Positions 39,401-46,950 of a DNA stretch of 64,000 nucleotides are shown in pieces. The notes below the pieces were generated by a model. The model was given only the letters and a program-made list of their open reading frames with translations. It was not told the origin of the DNA and searched no databases. The stretch comes from an uncultured beta proteobacterium (lineage in GTDB: Bacteria; Pseudomonadota; Gammaproteobacteria; Burkholderiales; Burkholderiaceae_C). Position 1 is the first letter of the stretch. Each line of letters starts with the position of its first letter. The translations under genes and the position numbers were made by a program. The stretch lies in the NCBI GenBank assembly GCA_903869595.1, contig CAIPZV010000014.1, forward strand, positions 52,489-116,488. The letters run 5' to 3'.

Positions 39401-40560
39401 CTGCTCGTTGTATTAATAACGACCTGCCTAAAATGCGCCAGCGCAGTGCCATCGCCGCTTATCAGTTCATAGTACTGTGCAGGGTAAAAAGTCTGCGTAC
39501 TGGCTTCGCACTGGTTGCGGTACTTGCCAACGCAAAATATTTCGGAAGCCCTTATTTCTTGGGTTAAGTCAAGTGTGTAGGCGGGGGAGTTTGGGTCGTA
39601 AGGTGCCGCGCTGGTACTGGCATTGGGGTAGTAGCTTCCGTCTGCGTTAAGCCAGGGTCTGTAGCGACGTGTGGGGTTGTAGTAAGAAAGGTTAATGGCC
39701 GACGAATGCATTTGCCGGCCATACAGGCTAGTGGTGTCGTAGCTGGCTGGAAAGAAGGTGAGGGCATCGCCGGCATATTTGGATGCCACCCTGGAGTAAC
39801 TAAACCAGTTAGCGAAATTTTGTAATTCTTCATCCTTGGTGCAGTCCCTGCCAGCGCAGTCATCTCGGGCTGAAGCTTTCGTAAATAAAGTTCCATCAGC
39901 AATAATCACTTGCGTGAAATCGGTGAGTTGATCGCCCGAGCGACCAGGCGTGAGCACATAGTACTGCGCCGGCTTAAAGGTTTGCGACTGATCGCGGCAG
40001 GTGCTGGTATCGGTAGGACTGGTGCAAAACTTGGCGGTATGGGTAACTTCGTTACGCAAGTCCATCGTTTCGCTATCAACATTAGGATTAAAGCGCGCAG
40101 AAATAGATGCGTTGGGTAATGTTGAATTATCGTCAGCTTTAACCCAGGGTTTGTATCTGACTTTCGGGTCGTAATACGTGTTAAAGCCCATAAAGTCTGA
40201 TGAACGCTGTTTGACTATTACCAGCTTCTCTGCGTCCGACAATCCGCTCAAGTCGTAGGTGAGTACACCGGTAAATAGCGGGTGATTAGAAGTAGACCCG
40301 GAAGGCTTATAGGGAATCGCTGCGATGGGTGGATGGACCATAGGGCGAAAGACACTGCCGACATTGGTACTGCTGTTTATACAGAGGGCGCCGGGAACGC
40401 ATTCGTCGTGCATGGAGCCGGAATCATCTAAGGTAACCACCAGGTTGGGTGCCACCAAGGATTGCGATGTCTGAGGCTGCGTTGCGATGTCGGCATAGAC
40501 GCTACTAGCTAAAAAGACATAACAGACAAAAAGGCGCATCAGGTACTTGGGCGGGTGCAT
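36430..40560 (-). CDS. pilY1: Type IV pilus tip adhesin / biogenesis factor PilY1
   Basis: Large exported protein (1376 residues) that promotes pilus extension, adhesion and surface sensing. Signal peptide ends SSVYA. Right after it, VVTLDDSGSMHDE is a VWA-type MIDAS (D45, S47, S49). The C-terminal half is the PilY1/PilC beta-propeller (RKGLVFVGANDGMLHAFD, GDEIFAYIPKTVLGNL), and DLNQDGKIDSLD near residue 1310 is a calcium-binding EF-hand-like loop. Unusual: residues about 128-256 and 292-420 are a tandem duplication. An AGGAG site lies five bases before the ATG. Confidence 0.93.
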   Translation of the reverse strand: MHPPKYLMRLFVCYVFLASSVYADIATQPQTSQSLVAPNLVVTLDDSGSMHDECVPGALCINSSTNVGSVFRPMVHPPIAAIPYKPSGSTSNHPLFTGVLTYDLSGLSDAEKLVIVKQRSSDFMGFNTYYDPKVRYKPWVKADDNSTLPNASISARFNPNVDSETMDLRNEVTHTAKFCTSPTDTSTCRDQSQTFKPAQYYVLTPGRSGDQLTDFTQVIIADGTLFTKASARDDCAGRDCTKDEELQNFANWFSYSRVASKYAGDALTFFPASYDTTSLYGRQMHSSAINLSYYNPTRRYRPWLNADGSYYPNASTSAAPYDPNSPAYTLDLTQEIRASEIFCVGKYRNQCEASTQTFYPAQYYELISGDGTALAHFRQVVINTTSSFAKAADRSDCLGIDTCTQTEELKNFANWFTYYRTKWLAAKAAISQTFAGLPSTLRLGYGVISVPTSSANIIDGVATGTLQRGVRTFDGTSRSQFYDWLLNLRTAVGAGTPLRRAMVGVGNYYRRTDNAGPWGEIPGGSSTADHKICRRALHMLITDGAWTGSIARGQSLTEINNVVGAPGGSLVGVNVDGSSAFPWRDGTANTLADVAMHYWTNLRPDLSGTVSSPQAEKDLGRNANWPHMVNYMIGFGVSGTLANPADSEALKAGTKTWPAPVDENSKIDDLWHAAWNSGGLSFSANDPLALSTSLGTIIESINQQSTTDAAVILPSRFISSDYVYVPSYAKTRWSGDLMAYTFDRSIGDRAKKADGSYADATWSAANKLDALSSTAIAARKIYTLKGAARFEFTYTNLTTQGLIPTLTSDSTEAADLINFLRGDRTKEGSTYRRRASRLGDIVNSSPLLVYNGEDNAYDFLPPPADGSTRGDYRTYLLHKTKRKGLVFVGANDGMLHAFDSITGDEIFAYIPKTVLGNLKLLSNTEYAHRYFVDGPLVEADVYDQTVTPTDSDTGWRNIVVGTGGAGGKNMFAIKVPVVSTSNANTLHAPGASDILWEINADDAGFSGLGHVMQKPAVGRMRDGTWVVIAGNGYVNSGGTAKLYIINALTGALIKTISPSVSSMANNGLGGVRLVLDLNRQITGAYAGDLLGNLWKFDFSDTDKDNWALAFGGKPLFKAQYSVTQNGITSTQAQAITAAPGYLAHPQGGNLVIFGSGKLFDTADTDNTDVQSLYAVWDKVPTGESSAATTTTDGVSTSVMVAPSSLVEQQMTAIYNTDFFTATNNLVNYTNKRGWFINLNMSPAGLRFVFEPQFAVGKVFMQTLSPKGGATDACSPFTGKTVNFVLNGLTGSSSSPTFDLNQDGKIDSLDAVDSAGNPVNAVAFVSKDTGRAVFTQRVGFSVSSGVVTNAVGQKILIGTKNMVRRTWRQIIRRPSPA

Positions 40561-40568
40561 GCGTGCTC

Positions 40569-41129
40569 CTAAAAACGAATCATGGATTGCACCCAGGCAT
40601 CGGTACCCGACGTGATGGCGCCGTCGCTGGCCTCCCCATAGTCTGGCGAAAACCCGCGTGCGGTTATTAAAAAGCCTTGCATCGCTTGCATATCAGCGGG
40701 CGCAAGCCGCATTTTTTCGATCATGCATAGCGGAGCAGGTGTGGGCGTGCGGCCTAAGGCGTCTTGCAATTGCGCGTTTGGCACCACCATAAATGTGGTG
40801 GAGGGTGATTTCCATTTGCTCAGTGTCTGCCAAGCCACTGGCAGCGGGCTGCTCGCGGCAGTGGCAGGAAAGGGCACGATGGTGAAGCTGGTGTCGGCTT
40901 TGATGACTCCGTCCTCGCAGTAACGCAGTGCTAATTCGGCCAATTCTTGGGCGCTAGCGTTGATGCGCAAGTTATTGCCCACCTGCTCCCCAGAAATTGA
41001 CGCTTTAGCAGCCCAAATGGCGGCGCCTGAGAGGACCATCAACAGAATCAAGACCAGTAAGAGCACGATACCGCGCTCTCGGTCCGCTGCCGCTCGATGG
41101 CCATGCACAAGGATTTGTAAAGCGGTCAT
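40569..41129 (-). CDS. pilX: Type IV pilus assembly protein PilX
   Basis: Minor pilin of 186 residues; the start region DRERG/IVLLLVLILLMVLSGAA carries the prepilin cleavage point after a 20-residue leader and lacks the Glu at mature position 5, as is common for PilX. The ATG at 41129 overlaps the pilW stop by four bases. The upstream frame to 41279 lies inside pilW and is not used. Works with PilV, PilW, FimT and PilE as a priming complex that carries PilY1. Confidence 0.87.
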   Translation of the reverse strand: MTALQILVHGHRAAADRERGIVLLLVLILLMVLSGAAIWAAKASISGEQVGNNLRINASAQELAELALRYCEDGVIKADTSFTIVPFPATAASSPLPVAWQTLSKWKSPSTTFMVVPNAQLQDALGRTPTPAPLCMIEKMRLAPADMQAMQGFLITARGFSPDYGEASDGAITSGTDAWVQSMIRF

Positions 41130-42058
41130 TGGGCAATCCTTACGCGGTTGCGAACACTGACCGTCGTGCTGAACGTGCGGTGCAAATATTTGTCGCTCGG
41201 GGATTGCTTCACGCCATCGCAGTCGTAGTAGGACACTGCTTGGCCCTGGTCTGGGTCGGCACCGACCATTTGGATACAAATGCGCACCGCCACCACCTGC
41301 CCCCAGTTTTGCTCTGCGGTGCCGCCCAGTGCATTGACCTGGTCTGCGGTGGCAAAGCGTACGATTTGGTTCTCGGCGGTGTCACTGGCGATGCCATAGC
41401 GCAAGCGCATTTTTTCTACGCCACCGACCAGAGGCTGCGCGATAAAGTTCGGGCTGCCGCTCGCGCTGCCATTGCCTGCGCAACTTAGTTCTTGTTTGCT
41501 ACTGATAAAAAACCGCGCTTGGACCAGCACATAGTCCGGGCGACCACTGACAGCCGACGCGGTCGTTCCCGTCACCGCTTGGCCCAAGCAGTCGGTTGCA
41601 TTGTTGGAGGCATTGGGGTCGGTGTTGTATTCATCACCTTGGTAGCGCACGGCAATCGCGTCCGAGCCCGTGCTGGAGGATCTGCAAGACAGGTTGTTCC
41701 AATCGGCGGTGCTGCTGTCAAAGCCGCCATCACAGCCCTTGAGACCTTCGCCCGCCAAATTGCTGTCGGTAATCTGCGCTACCCGTTGGGCACCGTCGAT
41801 CGCGGCAGCATTGCGTCCCGCCATCACCAGTGGTTCGCTATAACCGGCCATGCGGATATGCCGCGCCAGGGTTTCTAAGGCGATGGCGGCATCCTCATTC
41901 ATGCGGCTGACGGTATCGCTTTGGCGCACTGCCACGCTAGTGCCTAAATAGACAGACAGTATCGCCCCCAGCAGCACCAAACCGATCGCCATGGCGATCA
42001 GCAATTCCACCAAGCTGAAGCCGTATTCTGGCTTGCAACGGTCCGCGCCGGTTTTCAT
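41126..42058 (-). CDS. pilW: Type IV pilus assembly protein PilW
   Basis: Minor pilin of 310 residues; KPEYG/FSLVELLIAMAIGLVLL shows the PilD cleavage site (Gly13/Phe14) and Glu at mature position 5. PilW-type features continue with LETLARHIRMAGYSE and RYGIASDTAENQIVRF. The ATG at 42058 overlaps the pilV stop by four bases (ATGA) and the stop overlaps pilX, so the three genes are translationally coupled. Confidence 0.9.
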   Translation of the reverse strand: MKTGADRCKPEYGFSLVELLIAMAIGLVLLGAILSVYLGTSVAVRQSDTVSRMNEDAAIALETLARHIRMAGYSEPLVMAGRNAAAIDGAQRVAQITDSNLAGEGLKGCDGGFDSSTADWNNLSCRSSSTGSDAIAVRYQGDEYNTDPNASNNATDCLGQAVTGTTASAVSGRPDYVLVQARFFISSKQELSCAGNGSASGSPNFIAQPLVGGVEKMRLRYGIASDTAENQIVRFATADQVNALGGTAEQNWGQVVAVRICIQMVGADPDQGQAVSYYDCDGVKQSPSDKYLHRTFSTTVSVRNRVRIAQ

Positions 42059-42615
42059 ATCGCTGCCCGCCAATACAGACACCTCGGTGCAGGGCTTACG
42101 CCGCTAACGGCAGCGCTACGGCAATTGACGGTGCCAAAGGACGTGGATGCAGCACTAGGCTCGAGCCACATAATCCAAATATCGGCGCGGTTGCCACTGC
42201 GCTGCACATTGAAATCGCCACCGGGCAAGGATTGAATCAAGGTGTTGGCTGTTTTTGCTTTGTCTATGCTTGCGATTTCGCTGATGGTGCATGCCACCTC
42301 GAGTACGCAGTCAGGCACACTGGCTGCAGCGCGGCTGGACGAATAGGCATCCTCCTTTTTATAGGAATCGGCCATAAATCCATCGGTGTTGGCGCGCATG
42401 GACTCGGCCAGTTGGTTGGCAATTTGCTGGGCCACCATTTGGTATTGCGTGGTTTTGTTGTATTGAACTGTTGCCACCGTCAAGAGCGCTGCGCCGGTCA
42501 CACCAAAGGACATGATCAATATCGCGATCATCATCTCCAACAGCGAGAAGCCGCGTTGCTGCGTTCGCAGGGCGCGCGCCAGAACGTGGCTACTCAGGGT
42601 GGTTTTCTGAATCAT
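42055..42615 (-). CDS. pilV: Type IV pilus modification protein PilV
   Basis: Minor pilin of 186 residues; TQQRG/FSLLEMMIAILIMSFGVTG contains the cleavage site after a rather long 22-residue leader, and Glu at mature position 5. ANQLAESMRANTDGF is the conserved PilV helix end. Start ATG at 42615, 16 bases downstream of the fimT stop. Its ribosome site is weak, which suggests coupling to fimT. Confidence 0.9.
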   Translation of the reverse strand: MIQKTTLSSHVLARALRTQQRGFSLLEMMIAILIMSFGVTGAALLTVATVQYNKTTQYQMVAQQIANQLAESMRANTDGFMADSYKKEDAYSSSRAAASVPDCVLEVACTISEIASIDKAKTANTLIQSLPGGDFNVQRSGNRADIWIMWLEPSAASTSFGTVNCRSAAVSGVSPAPRCLYWRAAI

Positions 42616-42631
42616 GAGGCAAGCTTGCAGA

Positions 42632-43195
42632 TTAACTACAACTTGTGTTGGTTTCCACGCGTGCCCGACCTTGCATGGAGATGCAAACAAGTTTTCTTTG
42701 CCTGGCGTTCAGGCTTTTTGCATCGAAGGTAAACGAACTAGCCCCACCGTCGCGCAATATGCCCGTGCTGCGGTACACGAATTTATTGGGCGCGCCACCT
42801 GTAGCTTCATTAATCCCGCCGCTGGTGCTGATCGCCCCTTGTACGCGCAACAAGGTATCTTTGGTAGCGTCATAGCGGTAGTCGGTATCCGCATCGCGGT
42901 TCACGAAAATAATCCAGCCCTGCGCCCAGTCATCCGTTAAGCCATCCGAGCAACTGGGGCTGGCGCTTTCGCTATTGTTGCTGGGACACACCACGACTTG
43001 CGTCCGGTTGCGGATGGCTTCGGAGCGGGCGTAGCGCAGGGTGCTAAAAAAGGTGCTGACATGGCCACGCACCGCTTCGGACTCGCTGATGCCTCGCATG
43101 CTGGGAATGCCAATACCCATCACAACGCCCAAGATGCCCACGGTGACCATGAGCTCGATCAGCGTCATTCCGGACTGGCGGTGGAGGGTTTGCAT
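42632..43195 (-). CDS. fimT: FimT/GspH-family minor pilin
   Basis: First gene of the minor-pilin operon; 187 residues from the ATG at 43195 (a TTG at 43204 is possible). LHRQSG/MTLIELMVTVGILGVVMG has the prepilin cleavage site with Met at mature +1 and Glu at +5. The GspH/FimT core is seen as FFSTLRYARSEAIRNRTQVVVCPS and the Cys-rich region ASPSCSDGLTDDWAQGWIIF (two conserved pieces). FimT homologues in other genera also bind DNA for uptake; that is not shown here. Confidence 0.9.
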   Translation of the reverse strand: MQTLHRQSGMTLIELMVTVGILGVVMGIGIPSMRGISESEAVRGHVSTFFSTLRYARSEAIRNRTQVVVCPSNNSESASPSCSDGLTDDWAQGWIIFVNRDADTDYRYDATKDTLLRVQGAISTSGGINEATGGAPNKFVYRSTGILRDGGASSFTFDAKSLNARQRKLVCISMQGRARVETNTSCS

Positions 43196-43380
43196 GCGTG
43201 CCAATAAATACGCCGCATCAGGCTTGCTGCGCTCACCACGCGCGGGTGGGGCTAAGCGAGAAGTATTGGTGCGGCAGGGGTTTCAATCCCTTTTATTATG
43301 CACAAATTAATTAGTAATTTAATAAAACGTTGTTAAATACAAAATTAATAACCGAAAGCGTTTCCCTGGGGTAAGCGTAA
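43196..43380 (-). promoter_or_regulatory. AT-rich upstream region of the minor-pilin operon
   Basis: About 185 bases precede fimT. Positions 43290-43360 are markedly AT-rich. On the minus strand CATAAT (within TGCATAATAAAA, near 43303-43296) could be a -10 box, with AT-rich UP-like sequence upstream but no convincing -35. No sigma54 -24/-12 pattern is seen. Treated as the likely promoter region only. Confidence 0.4.
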
Positions 43381-43417
43381 ATGCCTAAGCGAGGCAGCTG
43401 GCCTGGGGGCCGTGGCC

Positions 43418-44245
43418 TTAGTCAAACAATTGCGCGAATTGCTGCTGCGGGTAGAGGCGGTTGGCTACAAAGCGCACCCAGCCGCTGGTGTCCACCTTGG
43501 ATTCAGGCTGGGCCGCTGGCGTGGCGGCGCGGGCCACAGCAGGGTATTGCACCCATTTGGCGCTGTCCGCGCTCACTTCGCTTTGAGCTGGGGTGGCGCG
43601 CCCTAGCGAGGGGTATTGCACCCAGCTGCGGGCTTCGGCGCGGTTGTTGGCCTCGCCATTCCAGCTGCGGGTAAAGGCGGCTCCTAGGTATTGCACCCAG
43701 CCGCTGCGGTCCGGCGCGCTGCCGTCAAAGCTGGAGGGGGTTTTGATGGGGCCGCCGGCATAACGCACCCAGTTTTCGCGTTTTTCAGTCGGGCGCGGGG
43801 CCGCGGTGGCGGCCTTGACTGCGACGGGCTCGGTGGCGCGGGCCAGCGCGGCATCTGCCGGGTTGCGCGCCAACACCAGTTGTATCAACTGGTTGTGGTT
43901 GGGCACTTTCAGGGTGGCCGTGCTTTGCGTGCGCTGCGGCTTGGCGCTGCCAAAGGCTTGGGGGTTGAGCAGCACAAAGGCCTGGCTCAGCACCTGCATG
44001 CTTAAAGGGCTTTCGGGCATGGTTTTGGCCACAATGCGCTCCAGGCTTTCGCCCAGGGCCGGGGTGTAGCCGTGGCTGGATTTGAGGCCGCTCAGGTCTA
44101 CGGACGCTATAGAGGCAGGCGCAGATGGCTTGGTGGTGGATGCGGCGGCAAGGCTAGCCCCACTCAGACCAATCACCAGGGCGAGAGCGCCTCCGAAGCA
44201 GCGCAGCAGGGGTGGGCGTGTCAGGTTAAAGGTCGGCTGTGGCAT
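43418..44245 (-). CDS. Exported FimV-like protein with five WV(Q/R)Y repeats
   Basis: 275 residues. The signal-like N-terminus (PPLLRCFGGALALVIGLSGASLAAA) indicates export. Residues about 75-125 (PLSMQVLSQAFVLLNPQAF, then TLKVPNHNQLIQLVL) resemble the FimV N-terminal LysM-like unit, in which a short helix pair is followed by an L-x-V-P strand. The C-terminal half has five regular repeats: WVRY 159-162, WVQY 183-186, WVQYP 208-212, WVQYP 231-235 and WVRF 256-259, spaced 23-25 residues. I do not recognise the repeat. The position just upstream of the minor-pilin operon hints at pilus or cell-pole function. A GGAGA ribosome site supports ATG 44245. Confidence 0.75.
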   Translation of the reverse strand: MPQPTFNLTRPPLLRCFGGALALVIGLSGASLAAASTTKPSAPASIASVDLSGLKSSHGYTPALGESLERIVAKTMPESPLSMQVLSQAFVLLNPQAFGSAKPQRTQSTATLKVPNHNQLIQLVLARNPADAALARATEPVAVKAATAAPRPTEKRENWVRYAGGPIKTPSSFDGSAPDRSGWVQYLGAAFTRSWNGEANNRAEARSWVQYPSLGRATPAQSEVSADSAKWVQYPAVARAATPAAQPESKVDTSGWVRFVANRLYPQQQFAQLFD

Positions 44246-44494
44246 CTGGTTTCTCCGGGCAAAGGTGGGGCGCAAACTGTCGGAACGGCGACGATGGCAG
44301 GGTTCTGGCAGGTATTTGCGGGTCTTGTCTACTACTTAGTGATAGCTTTGCAATTGCCATGCCATGGGTTTTTGAGGCCTCAAGGTAGCGGCCCTGTCGG
44401 TTTAACCCCTATAGCCAGCGCGTCGCCAGCGTGCAAAATGTGAGGTAAGCGCTAGCCACCGGCCCCATAAAGCGCCCCACACTAGGAGAAAACC

Positions 44495-45505
44495 ATGTCC
44501 AAATTCCCGTTATCCCATTCCCGCCGCAGCCTTCTGGGCCGCACCGTTGGTATCAGTACCGTGCTCAGCCTGGCTCTGACCGCGCCCCTGGCCGCTTTGG
44601 CTGACGGCGCTTACCCGGATAAGCCGATCAAGTTCGTCGTGCCCTATCCACCGGGCGGTGGCACGGATGTGGTGGCGCGCATCGTGCAACAGCGCTTGCA
44701 AGCGGCGCTGGGCCAGCCCATCGTGATCGACAACAAAGGCGGCGCGGGGGGCTCCTTGGGCACCGACATCGTGGCCAAGGCGGCGCCCGATGGCTACACC
44801 GTGCTATTTACCCTGAGCTCGCACACCATCAACCCAGCGATCTTCCCCAAGCAGCCTTTTGACACCATCAAAGACTTTGAGCCGGTGGGCTTGGTCGCTT
44901 CGCTGCCGCAATTGCTGGCGGCCAATATGGCGGTGCCGGTGCGCAGCGTGGCCGATGTAGTGGCACAAGCCAAGGCCGCGCCGGACAAGTTTTCATTCGC
45001 CACGGTGGGCAATGGCTCGCCTGGGCATTTGGCTGGCGAACTCATGGTGTTGCGCACCGGCGCGCAAATCGCGCATATCCCCTATCGGGGCGGTGGCCCG
45101 GCAGTAACCGATGTGATCGGCGGCCAGGTGCCTTTGTTGTGGGTGTCTATTCCTGCGGCAGCCGCGCAGGTCAAAGCGGGCAAGCTGCGTGCGCTGGCGG
45201 TGTCCACCACCAAGCGCAGCCCGGCGTTTCCGGACGTGCCCACCATGCAAGAAGCCGGCGTGCCGGACTTTGAAGTGGACTCTTGGTACGCCATGCTGGT
45301 GCCGGCCAAAACGCCACGCGCCATCATCGACAAACTGAACAAAGCGCTCAACACCGTGTTGGCCGAGCCGGCCATCCGCGCCCAATTGCTGGACCAAGGC
45401 GCCGATGCGGTGGGCGGCACGCCCGAAGCGCTGGCCAAAACCATTGCAGCCGAAGTACCCAAATGGATCAAACTGGCTAAAGACGCCAATATCAAGGCCG
45501 ATTGA
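44495..45505 (+). CDS. Bug/TctC-family periplasmic binding protein
   Basis: 336-residue substrate-binding protein of the tripartite tricarboxylate transporter (TTT) family, acting in the periplasm. The N-terminus HSRRSLLGRTVGISTVL looks like a Tat-type signal, ending before DGAYPDKPIKFVVPYPPGGGTD, the family start. GAGGSLGTDIVAKAAPDGYT and AHIPYRGGGPAVTDVIGGQV are hallmark loops. The membrane partners TctA and TctB are not in the window. It is three bases ahead of the SauS-like gene, so its ligand is probably the carboxylate that this pathway activates, perhaps sulfoacetate. RBS AGGAG. Confidence 0.9.
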   Translation: MSKFPLSHSRRSLLGRTVGISTVLSLALTAPLAALADGAYPDKPIKFVVPYPPGGGTDVVARIVQQRLQAALGQPIVIDNKGGAGGSLGTDIVAKAAPDGYTVLFTLSSHTINPAIFPKQPFDTIKDFEPVGLVASLPQLLAANMAVPVRSVADVVAQAKAAPDKFSFATVGNGSPGHLAGELMVLRTGAQIAHIPYRGGGPAVTDVIGGQVPLLWVSIPAAAAQVKAGKLRALAVSTTKRSPAFPDVPTMQEAGVPDFEVDSWYAMLVPAKTPRAIIDKLNKALNTVLAEPAIRAQLLDQGADAVGGTPEALAKTIAAEVPKWIKLAKDANIKAD

Positions 45506-45507
45506 GC

Positions 45508-46950
45508 ATGGCCGTCACGACATCGCCTGCGATCCAAAGCCCTGCCGAGCAAGAAGCGCAGGCCATCGTGCAGGGCTTGCTGCAGCGCGCCCGTGCCGCG
45601 CAGCGCATCGCCGAACAGTACGACCAGTCACGGGTGGATGAACTGGTGGCCGCAGCGGCCTGGGCGATCTTGGAGCCGGGCCGCAACCAGGCCTTGGCTG
45701 AGTTGGCGGTGCAAGACACCGGCATCGGTTATGTGCCCGACAAGCTGCGCAAAAACTACCGCAAAACCCTGGGCTTGTTGCGCGATTTGCAGGGCGCGAA
45801 ATCGGTAGGCGTTATTTCCGACAACCCTGCTACCGGCATTACCGAAATCGCGCGTCCGGTAGGGGTGGTCTGCGCTATCACGCCATCGACCAATCCGGCG
45901 GCCACCCCGGCCAACAAGATCATCAATGCACTCAAAGGCCGCAATGCGGTCATCGTCGCGCCCTCGCCCAAAGGCTGGGCTACGAGTGCGCGCTTGCTGG
46001 AATACATCCACGCGGCGCTGGATCGCATCGGCGCGCCGCGCGATTTGGTGCAAGTGCTGCCCGCGCCGATTAGCAAAGCGGCCACCTATGCGCTGATGGC
46101 GGCTTGCGATTTGGTAGTGGCCACTGGCTCGCAAGCCAATGTGCGCGCCGCCTATGCCAGCGGCACACCGGCTTTTGGTGTGGGCGCGGGCAATGTGGCG
46201 GGCATCGTCGATGAAAGCGCCGACATGGCGCTAGCGGCCGAGCGCATCTTGCGCTCCAAGACTTTTGACAACGCCACCAGTTGCTCGTCGGAAAACAGCC
46301 TGGTGGTGCTGGACGCTGCGGCGCCCGCTTTTCTGCAAGCCTTGCAAGCCGGTGGTGCGGTCTTGCTCGATGCCGCGCAAAAAGCGCGCTTGCAAGCGCT
46401 GATGTGGCCCGATGGCAAGCTCTCTAGCGCCGTTATCGGCCAAAGCGCGACGGTGGTGGCGCAGCGTGCGGGCCTGTTGGATGTGGCGGCTTTGCAGCCG
46501 CGCGTGTTGCTGGTGGAAGAGACGGGAACCGGCGAAGACTATCCGTTTTCGGGCGAAAAACTGTGTCCGGTGTTGACCATCTTCCGCGTAGCGGATTTTG
46601 AATCGGCGATGGCCACGGTGGAGCGCATTTACGCATTCCAAGGCGCGGGCCATTCGGTGGGCTTGCACAGTGCGCGGCCCGAGCGCGCGCTGGCGCTGGG
46701 TTTGCGGCTGCCGGTCTCGCGCGTGATCGTGGATCAGGCGCATTGCATCGCTACCGGCGGCAGCTTTGACAACGGCTTGCCCTTTAGCCTGTCCATGGGT
46801 TGCGGCACCTGGGGCAAAAACAATTTTTCTGAAAACATGAACTACCGCCACTACCTGAACATCACCCGCATCTCGCGCCCCATACCCGAGCACGTGCCTT
46901 CCGAGGACCAATTGCTGGCGGACTATTTCGCCAAATACGGTCGCGCATGA
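45508..46950 (+). CDS. sauS: CoA-acylating aldehyde dehydrogenase, probable sulfoacetaldehyde dehydrogenase SauS
   Basis: 480 residues of the acylating, CoA-dependent aldehyde dehydrogenase class (EutE/AdhE N-domain-like): ARPVGVVCAITPSTNPAATP, FGVGAGNV, and the active-site region SKTFDNATSCSSENS with Cys259. In the proposed route it reduces sulfoacetyl-CoA to sulfoacetaldehyde with NAD(P)H. The assignment is from context: a CoA ligase follows with a 4-base overlap, and xsc-pta-soeABC is in the same region. Acetaldehyde or another aldehyde as the substrate cannot be excluded. The ATG at 45508 lies two bases after the binding-protein stop. Confidence 0.7.
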   Translation: MAVTTSPAIQSPAEQEAQAIVQGLLQRARAAQRIAEQYDQSRVDELVAAAAWAILEPGRNQALAELAVQDTGIGYVPDKLRKNYRKTLGLLRDLQGAKSVGVISDNPATGITEIARPVGVVCAITPSTNPAATPANKIINALKGRNAVIVAPSPKGWATSARLLEYIHAALDRIGAPRDLVQVLPAPISKAATYALMAACDLVVATGSQANVRAAYASGTPAFGVGAGNVAGIVDESADMALAAERILRSKTFDNATSCSSENSLVVLDAAAPAFLQALQAGGAVLLDAAQKARLQALMWPDGKLSSAVIGQSATVVAQRAGLLDVAALQPRVLLVEETGTGEDYPFSGEKLCPVLTIFRVADFESAMATVERIYAFQGAGHSVGLHSARPERALALGLRLPVSRVIVDQAHCIATGGSFDNGLPFSLSMGCGTWGKNNFSENMNYRHYLNITRISRPIPEHVPSEDQLLADYFAKYGRA

